This document shows positions 58,218 through 64,000 of a stretch of DNA of 64,000 bases, in pieces (the stretch's first letter is position 1; each line of letters begins with the position of its first letter). The stretch is taken from NCBI GenBank assembly GCA_013100825.1, contig CP040001.1, forward strand, positions 1 through 64,000, written 5' to 3'. This DNA is from Candidatus Saccharibacteria bacterium oral taxon 488 (GTDB lineage: Bacteria > Patescibacteriota > Saccharimonadia > Saccharimonadales > Saccharimonadaceae). The notes beneath the pieces are model-generated. The model was not told where the DNA came from. It ran no database searches and saw only the letters and a list, made by a program, of their open reading frames with translations. The translations under genes were made by a program, and so were the position numbers.

Positions 58218-58391
58218 ATGAATGCAGCCCAAATTATTACTGATGACATGTCTCTGGAAGAAAAGCTGAGTGCTATTGATGCGGCGATGCAGGCAGCGCA
58301 AGCGGTGGCTGATGAGCAGGCTAAGGCGAGCGGGGGCGTCGCTGCGCCGATTGATCCGGCAAGTCTGACGATTTGCGATGGTTGCGAATAA
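58218..58391 (+). CDS. 57-residue acidic protein ending in CDGCE
   Basis: Sequence starts MNAAQIITDDMSLEEKLSAI and continues as an Ala/Gln/Asp-rich helix, ending PASLTICDGCE with a C-x-x-C pair two residues from the end. AGGGGAAAATAAG precedes the ATG. The C-terminal Cys pair could bind metal or be modified; a precursor-peptide role is only a guess. It overlaps no other supported gene; the next transcript starts 46 bases after its stop. Confidence 0.6.
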   Translation: MNAAQIITDDMSLEEKLSAIDAAMQAAQAVADEQAKASGGVAAPIDPASLTICDGCE

Positions 58392-58424
58392 AGCGATCAA
58401 AAATATACTTTGTTGTTGATGTGT

Positions 58425-58430
58425 TATACT
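58425..58430 (+). promoter_or_regulatory. Extended -10 promoter of the 860-aa-frame SGNH gene
   Basis: TGT-TATACT predicts transcription from about 58437, followed by AAGGGGG and an ATG at 58452. This places any start upstream of 58437, such as a TTG at 58373, outside the mRNA. Confidence 0.5.
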
Positions 58431-58451
58431 TAAGACAACGTAAGGGGGCGC

Positions 58452-60955
58452 ATGGGGTTAACAATCAAAAGCGACACGGTAATTTGCAAACTATCGGCTT
58501 GGTAGCTATGACGGCACTCATTGGAGTGTCGTTTTTATTACACCAGGTGACAGCTTCTGCCGCCGGGGCTAATTGGATGGATAATGATCCGGTGGTGAAG
58601 CATGTGCGGCCGCTTGATTCGGCGGTTGATCCAAACGTGAATGTCCGCGGCCATTGTAAATTGGAGACAGTAACGGTGGCAAAGACGTATGACGACAAAG
58701 AGCCGACAATGAAGTTGACGCTCTGTTTGAATGAGTTTAACGGTTGGCGGTTTGGGCAGGCAAATGGGTGGCACGATGTGTATGCTTCAAATGGTGGTCT
58801 CTTTTATAAGGTGAATAATCTCAGTGCAGTTTATTGGTTCAAGGGAACGGATACGGTCATCGGCATGCATCGTGGACACGCGTTTGGTTATGATGAAATC
58901 TCTCATCTAAAGAAATACCATAATTTCACCAAGCGCTTCACGATGAGTAGTAGTAAAAAATCGTTTGACTTTGATACGTCAAATCCAGCGTTTTCACTCG
59001 ACCACAACGGAAAGCCCATGTATGCTATCAGTTGGGGAATTTCTAATAATGGGCGGTATCTCGTCTATTCTGGTAGTGTAAGACACATTAATGCCTATGA
59101 TATATTCTCGCGCATTGATCTAGAGACGGGCAAGCGAAAGGTATTCGGCAGAGGATATTATGATCACACGCATAATGTAGAGCCACAGCCAAGTGTGGCG
59201 GTGTCAAATGACGGAACACAGGTGATTATTGGCGGAACGGCGATATTTAAAGTATGGCGGATTACGCCTGAGTGCCTCGTTGATCGTGAAAAAATGAAGG
59301 ATGAATTTCGCGACCCGTGTCCGACGAGGATGATATGCCCGAAGTTTTATGGTGATCAATGGAAAAATATTGAGGCGTCGCATGAGCGAATATCTGCGAA
59401 CGATGACTTTACAGAATTAACGTATCAACATCGGGCGTTACGTGGTCAGGCGATTAACGAAGTGGTGACGATATCTATAGCCAAGGATGAACCTCAAGCC
59501 TCTCGGCTCGACTATCTCGCAATGGGCGATTCGTATTCGAGTGGGGAGGGGGATATTCAGAATGGGGTGTCAAGTCATTATATTCGCGAAACTGGAGGCA
59601 AGGAGGACTGTCATCTCAGCAATCGCTCATATCCATTCCTGCTCGCCAAGGCTTGGAACGTTCCGGACGGTAAATTTAATACGATAGCATGTAGCGGCGC
59701 AAGGGTAATACACGACTATATTTTTCGGTTAAAGTACTATTCTGGGCAGAATACTATTACAAAGAAGAAGTTTACCGAGGGAAATAGAGATGAAATTATT
59801 AAAAATGCAAAAAGTAACTTCCTGCCAGGCTATATACCGCAGATAGAGTTTGTTAGAGAATACAAGCCCAAAGTTATCACGTTGACTGGTGGTGGTAACG
59901 ATGTGGGGTTTGGCGATATACTAGCGACGTGTAATGACACGGATACTTGCTCATACGCGGCGGATGATCGTGTGAAGCAACTACTGAAAGACAGCATTCA
60001 TAATCAGTATGGTGTCACGAAGCTATTGGTTAAAAAGTTAAAGGAGGCTTCACCGGGGAGTAAGATTTACGTTGTTGGATACCCGCAGTTTATTGAAAAA
60101 GGGGAGCAGAACTGTTTTCTTAATGGCGGTCTTCTTAACCAGCGTGAACGAGCAGCCATATTTGATATGACGAAAGAAATGAACGAAGTACTTTGGAGGG
60201 CGGCGACAGATAGCGGAGTGCCCTTTGTTGATATTACAAATGCTCTATCTGGTGGTCGGTTATGTGGTGGTGATAAGTATATGACGGGTCTTCACAATAT
60301 TTCTTTATCGCGTCTTAATGAGCAAAAGCAAAATCTCTATCACCCGAATCCAAATGGACATCTAAGAATTGCCAGACAAATATCTGAAAAGGTCGGAGGT
60401 GTGAAAAAAGCTTTTGGGGGAGACGTGGTTAATGCTGCCAAGGAAGGAAGTTTTTATCAGGCGGCACCGATAACGCGGCGTATCAATAATGCTTCGCCTG
60501 TACGTGTAAAGTTAGGCGAGAAGTTGCGCATATCTTCAGTGGACGATCAACTCATGCCGCACAGTACCGTACGCGCGACGCTTTATTCCACGCCTACCGA
60601 CCTAGGCGCTCATATGGTTAGTGCGAGTGGTCAGTTGGACATGACAATGAATTTGCCTAATGGAGTGCAGCCGGGAAGACATACACTGGTGCTTGTGGGG
60701 ATGCTTCCTGATGGAAAGAGAGTTACATACTATGATTTTGTTACAGTTGAGCGACAAACCGACAGTGGCGCAGTCCAAAGTAAGACAAACAAGGATAGCT
60801 CCAGAGACGGGCTTGAGACAAGGTCACGGGCTGCGGTCATCACGAAGGGCGGTTATCGGGGCGCAGTATATTTCTATGGCTCAATCATAGTGTTGATAAT
60901 AATGGTAATCGGGGGATTGTTATATGCATTTCAAAATTATCTCAGAAAAAGATAA
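58452..60955 (+). CDS. Membrane-anchored SGNH hydrolase with apparent frame break near its start
   Basis: The main frame is open from 58373 to 60955. The ATG with a ribosome-binding site (58452) is one frame off and stops after 17 codons. Adding one G in the GGGG at 58454-58457 would join it to the main frame and give a signal peptide (NNQKRHGNLQTIGLVAMTAL, cleavage-like TASAAG). So either a base is missing, a -1 shift occurs, or a non-ATG codon is used. The protein has a beta-rich N-terminal region, an SGNH domain (LAMGDSYSSGEGD, TGGGNDVGFGD and LYHPNPNGHLRIA), a beta domain and a C-terminal membrane helix (IIVLIIMVIGGLLYAF). It is related to the 1063-aa protein. Confidence 0.8.
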
Positions 60956-61325
60956 ACAACTATTCAAAAACCTAGCTAAGCACAAGAAAAAGATATGCTT
61001 AGGATTTGGTATACTTCTGTTTATCATCTTGCTCGTGGATGCTTCTCCTTTCGGCGCAAACAATGTTCAGTTGTACACGAAATGGGTTCAGTGCGGAAGG
61101 CGACCGTACGTAGGACAGTCTTTTTACGTTACCACAAAGGTTGATTATTATACCGTCAGCGGCCCTTTTATCGGGAGTAAATCTCTGTTGAATTCTATTG
61201 AATTTTTCTGTACACCCCATGAAGCTGAACTGGCCGGCTATTCGGCGAATCCAAATAAGCCAGATTTTCCGCATTTAACTCCGGAAGAAAAAGCTGATAT
61301 GTGGCGGCGGCGCCAGCAGCGGTGA
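60924..61325 (+). CDS. Small membrane-anchored protein, downstream of SGNH hydrolase
   Basis: 133 residues, unknown family. A basic N-terminus (KHKKK), one helix (about 24-42, ICLGFGILLFIILLVDA), then an external domain of about 90 residues with two Cys residues (VQCGRRPYVGQSF and FFCTPHEAEL) that could form a disulfide. It overlaps the SGNH gene by 32 bp, which suggests a functional link. GGGGGA lies upstream of the ATG. Confidence 0.72.
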   Translation: MHFKIISEKDKQLFKNLAKHKKKICLGFGILLFIILLVDASPFGANNVQLYTKWVQCGRRPYVGQSFYVTTKVDYYTVSGPFIGSKSLLNSIEFFCTPHEAELAGYSANPNKPDFPHLTPEEKADMWRRRQQR

Positions 61326-61360
61326 TGGCTAAATATCTTCTGCTTTATACCAAAAAGTGT

Positions 61361-61366
61361 TACAAT
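61361..61366 (+). promoter_or_regulatory. Predicted near-leaderless extended -10 promoter of pyrG
   Basis: TGT-TACAAT; the expected start is two bases before the ATG at 61375. Confidence 0.5.
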
Positions 61367-61374
61367 AGGGCCTC

Positions 61375-62976
61375 ATGGAGGCGAATAAAACTGTGAGGAA
61401 AAAACAAAAATTTATTTTCGTAACCGGCGGTGTGCTGTCAGGCGTTGGCAAGGGTATCACGGCGGCAAGTATCGGCGCAGTGCTGCAGGCCAAAGGCATC
61501 GCCGTGTCGGCACAAAAGTGTGATCCGTATCTGAATGTTGATGCTGGACTATTGAACCCGAAAGAACACGGCGAGTGCTTTGTGACCAAGGACGGTGCCG
61601 AGACTGATTTGGATTTGGGCCACTACGAGCGATTTTTAGATTTGGAATTGACGCGAAAAAACACCACGCTGTCGGGCCGGCTGCTGCGTGATTTGATCGC
61701 CGATGAGCGGGCCGGCAAATTTGGCGGCCAGACGGTACAGATGGTGCCGCATTTGACTAACTCTATCAAGGCGGCTATCCGCGAGGCGGCCGAGGGCGAC
61801 GTTCATATTGTGGAAATTGGCGGCACAGTTGGCGACTACGAAGGCCTGAGTTTTATCGAGGCGATTCGCGGTTTTGCGCTGGATGTGGGACGAGACAATT
61901 GCCTGTTCGTGCACGTGGTGTACGTGCCGTTTTTGGAGGCGTCGCACGAGTACAAGACCAAGCCGGCTCAGAATGCACTGGCGGATCTTCGCGGTTTTGG
62001 TATTATGCCGGACGTGGTGGCGGTGCGGACTGAGGGTCATGACAAGCCGCCGCGCAGTATCGGCGAAAAAATTGCTATTTCGTCTGGCGTGCGCCGCGAG
62101 GGAATTATTATGATGCCAAATGTTGACACCGTGTATGAAGTGCCATTGACGGTGTACCGTGATTTGGGTAAGTTATTGGGCGAATTTACCGACAATTCAG
62201 TGGAGCCGAATTTGCAGCGATGGAAACGTTTGGCAAAGCGTGATAAAACTGAGTATGACAAGCGGGTAACCGTTGGCTTGGTGGCTAAATACATTGATAA
62301 TTCTGATACCTACTTGTCGGTAACCGAGGCGCTAAAGTCTGCCGCTTGGGCGAACAAAAGCGAGATTTCTATCAAGTGGATTAACGCTGAGACAGCCAGT
62401 GAAGCTGATTTTGCCAGCGTTGACGCTATCGTGGTGCCGGGCGGTTTTGGTACGCGCGGCGTGGAGGGCAAGATCAAGGCGGCTGAATATTGTATAAAAA
62501 ACAACAAGCCGTATCTAGGAATTTGCCTGGGTTTGCAGGCGGCGGTCATTGCGGCAGCGCGTTTGGGCGGCGTGGCGAATGCTAACAGTGAAGAGTTCGG
62601 TGCTGAGCCTGGCGCGAATGTGGTGTACATCATGGACGGCCAGCAGGGCAAGCAGTTGACCGGCGGCACGATGCGCCTCGGTGATTATCTGGCGGTACTG
62701 AAATCTGGTTCGCTCGTTGCTAAAATTTATGGTAAAACAGAGGTAATTGAGCGGCATCGCCATCGCTACGAAGTGAATCAAGATTTTGTTCAAGCGATTG
62801 AGAGGGGCGGCCTGGTGATTTCTGGCACGTCGCCGAACGGTCAGCTGGTGGAATTTATCGAAGCGCCGCATCATCGGTATTTCGTGGCCACGCAAGCTCA
62901 TCCTGAATTTAAGTCGCGCCCGTTCCGCCCGCATCCATTATTTGACGGGCTGATTCGAGCTGCCTTGACAAAGTAA
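61375..62976 (+). CDS. pyrG: CTP synthase
   Basis: Makes CTP from UTP with ATP and glutamine. 533 residues, usual length. Synthetase domain (1-265): FVTGGVLSGVGKGITAASIG, QKCDPYLNVDAGLLNPKEHGE and TVGDYEGLSFIEAIR. Glutamine amidotransferase domain (about 285-533): VVPGGFGTRG, nucleophile Cys in LGICLGLQ, and the His/Glu pair in QAHPEF. With the predicted start of transcription two bases before the ATG, the mRNA is near-leaderless; a GTG six codons later with GGAGG upstream is an alternative start. Confidence 0.98.
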   Translation: MEANKTVRKKQKFIFVTGGVLSGVGKGITAASIGAVLQAKGIAVSAQKCDPYLNVDAGLLNPKEHGECFVTKDGAETDLDLGHYERFLDLELTRKNTTLSGRLLRDLIADERAGKFGGQTVQMVPHLTNSIKAAIREAAEGDVHIVEIGGTVGDYEGLSFIEAIRGFALDVGRDNCLFVHVVYVPFLEASHEYKTKPAQNALADLRGFGIMPDVVAVRTEGHDKPPRSIGEKIAISSGVRREGIIMMPNVDTVYEVPLTVYRDLGKLLGEFTDNSVEPNLQRWKRLAKRDKTEYDKRVTVGLVAKYIDNSDTYLSVTEALKSAAWANKSEISIKWINAETASEADFASVDAIVVPGGFGTRGVEGKIKAAEYCIKNNKPYLGICLGLQAAVIAAARLGGVANANSEEFGAEPGANVVYIMDGQQGKQLTGGTMRLGDYLAVLKSGSLVAKIYGKTEVIERHRHRYEVNQDFVQAIERGGLVISGTSPNGQLVEFIEAPHHRYFVATQAHPEFKSRPFRPHPLFDGLIRAALTK

Positions 62977-62993
62977 AAAACTTATGCTAACAT
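62965..62993 (+). promoter_or_regulatory. Consensus promoter of the 51-aa gene
   Basis: TTGACA (62965-62970), 17-base spacer ending TGC, TAACAT (62988-62993), overlapping the end of pyrG. Very similar over its whole length to the promoter at 26809-26837. Confidence 0.6.
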
Positions 62994-63029
62994 ACGGCCA
63001 GATAGTACCTAACATAAAAAGGAATAAAA

Positions 63030-63185
63030 ATGGCTGAAGAAACAATTGAAACACATGATCCGCTTGATGGGACGACGTTAAGTCATGACGATGCCTCGGC
63101 GCTTGGGTATGTTTTGCGTCACGTCAAGGGTTCGAGTCCGAGTTCGGTGACGCTGCTGCAGCTGGAAGAACTGAGCCAGGACTAA
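63030..63185 (+). CDS. 51-residue acidic protein upstream of argS
   Basis: Starts MAEETIETHDPLDGTTLSHD and continues with SALGYVLRHVKG, ending TLLQLEELSQD; acidic, no Cys, no membrane segment, unknown family. AAAAAGGAATAAAA precedes the ATG and a near-consensus promoter lies 37 bases upstream. argS starts 30 bases after its stop. Confidence 0.6.
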   Translation: MAEETIETHDPLDGTTLSHDDASALGYVLRHVKGSSPSSVTLLQLEELSQD

Positions 63186-63202
63186 AACCGCTCGCCGTCT
63201 GT

Positions 63203-63208
63203 TATACT
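63203..63208 (+). promoter_or_regulatory. Predicted near-leaderless extended -10 promoter of argS
   Basis: TGT-TATACT; the expected start is one base before the ATG at 63216. Confidence 0.5.
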
Positions 63209-63215
63209 GGAAGGT

Positions 63216-64000
63216 ATGGAACAGATTATTTCTCAGGCGGTGAAACAACTTTTTGATCAAGATGTATCGGTGCAATTGACGCGCCCCGACCCGAAGTTCG
63301 GCGACTTTGCGACGAATGTGGCGCTGCAACTAGCAAAACCCTTGGGCAAAAATCCGCGTGAGATTGCTGAGGCGATTGCCGAAGAGTTGCGCGGTCACCA
63401 GGATTTTAGCGAGGTTAGCGTGGCTGGTCCGGGGTTTATCAATGTGAAATTAAGCGACCAAGCGGTGTTGGAGTCGCTGAAAGTGCGCCCAGCGACTAAT
63501 CGTGCAGGAAAAACAGTGGTCATTGAGACTAATTGCCCAAATCCGTTTAAGGCCATGCACATTGGCCACGCCTTGAATTCAATTCTGGCGGACACGATGG
63601 CGAATTTGCTGGCAGTGGACGGCGCGGCGGTACACCGGGTGAGTTATCACGGCGATGTCGGTACGCATGTCGGCAAGAGTATGTGGGCGATTCTTCGCGA
63701 GATTGATGGCGATGTCAGCAAGTTAGATGCTATCCCGGCTGATAAGCGCAACGAGTTTATGAGCCGTATGTATGTTGAAGGAACGCGGGCGGCCAAGGAA
63801 TCGCCAGAGGCACGGGCAGAAATCGACGAGCTAGCCAAGCAATCGTTTGTGCTAGACGATCCGCTGTACAAGCAAGTGTACGAGATTTGTAAGGCCTGGA
63901 GTTTTGATGAAATTGACGCCAATGTGGCGCGACTGGGCAATGTGCCAATTGAGCGGCGCTATGTCGAGAGCGAAACCGAAGTGCCAGGCAAAGCCTTGAT
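63216..64000 (+). CDS. argS: Arginyl-tRNA synthetase (cut by window end)
   Basis: Charges tRNA-Arg. The first 261 residues are visible: N-terminal additional domain (about 1-85, DPKFGDFATNVALQLAKPLG and VAGPGFINVKL), then the class I core with VVIETNCPNPFKAMHIGHAL, whose HIGH motif is near 113-116, followed by GDVGTHVGKSM and the ArgS-specific WSFDEIDANVARLG and YVESETE. The KMSK-region and anticodon-binding domain lie beyond the window. The mRNA is predicted near-leaderless; GGAAGG is too close to the ATG to be a normal ribosome-binding site. Confidence 0.95.
   Translation, partial: MEQIISQAVKQLFDQDVSVQLTRPDPKFGDFATNVALQLAKPLGKNPREIAEAIAEELRGHQDFSEVSVAGPGFINVKLSDQAVLESLKVRPATNRAGKTVVIETNCPNPFKAMHIGHALNSILADTMANLLAVDGAAVHRVSYHGDVGTHVGKSMWAILREIDGDVSKLDAIPADKRNEFMSRMYVEGTRAAKESPEARAEIDELAKQSFVLDDPLYKQVYEICKAWSFDEIDANVARLGNVPIERRYVESETEVPGKAL

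Noticed and set aside
58373..58451. TTG start at 58373 for the SGNH hydrolase
   Set aside because: It lies upstream of the likely promoter, overlaps the 57-aa gene, lacks a ribosome-binding site and would bury the signal peptide 30 residues in.

Overview
The window looks like the replication-origin region of a Candidatus Saccharibacteria (TM7/CPR) chromosome. It begins at the first base of dnaA, followed by a DnaA-box-bearing spacer and dnaN. The lineage call rests on the gene set rather than on a marker tree: many small T4SS_pilin-type proteins, a PrgI/VirB4/TrbL-type secretion locus without conjugation genes, few biosynthetic genes, and cell-wall enzymes of symbiont type. TGA is used as a normal stop. 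No rRNA gene, CRISPR array, transposase or prophage was seen.

Layout. 1-2.7 kb: dnaA, candidate oriC, dnaN. 2.7-18.7 kb (minus): one long operon for a type IV secretion-like export machine, comprising two TrbL/VirB6-like membrane proteins, PrgI, a VirB4 split over two genes, a 1071-aa membrane protein ending in a C39-like peptidase, three small one-helix membrane proteins and a secreted lysozyme/CHAP wall hydrolase. 18.8-22.4 kb: a Tat-type lipoprotein, tRNA-Asp and six pilin-like genes (a seventh lies at 26.1-26.5 kb). 22.5-32.1 kb: hsp20, comFC-like, rlmH, an SGNH hydrolase, four tRNAs, valS, a FemAB-like enzyme and tsaD. 32.2-42.2 kb: a MurE-type ligase, a kinase-phosphatase-ligase RNA repair protein, a giant SGNH hydrolase, a run of small membrane proteins and murF. 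42.3-51.8 kb: a PD-(D/E)XK-like orphan, HrcA/CIRCE-controlled groES-groEL, a VanX-like dipeptidase fusion, a sugar-phosphate isomerase and a MacB-type ABC exporter. 51.9-58.2 kb: tRNA-Ser, an AT-rich orphan gene next to a broken folC remnant, and an NrdR-box-controlled nrdA-nrdB operon with a nucleotide-housecleaning fusion. 58.2-64 kb: small acidic proteins, a second large SGNH hydrolase, pyrG and the start of argS.

The most striking regulatory pattern is that about fifteen genes have a TATAAT-like hexamer ending 6 to 11 bases before the start codon, so the predicted mRNA begins at or within five bases of the start codon. This predicts widespread leaderless or near-leaderless mRNAs, often with an extended -10 (TGn) motif, alongside Shine-Dalgarno-led genes inside operons.

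Other notable items: a 165-bp inverted-repeat element inserted in frame in tsaD; an NrdB with Phe at the radical-tyrosine position; a three-domain RNA repair enzyme; paired CACGTG palindromes resembling parS upstream of valS; an apparent frame break at the start of the second large SGNH hydrolase; and duplicated small-membrane-protein cassettes. All functions are read from sequence motifs and family knowledge; no database search was run.
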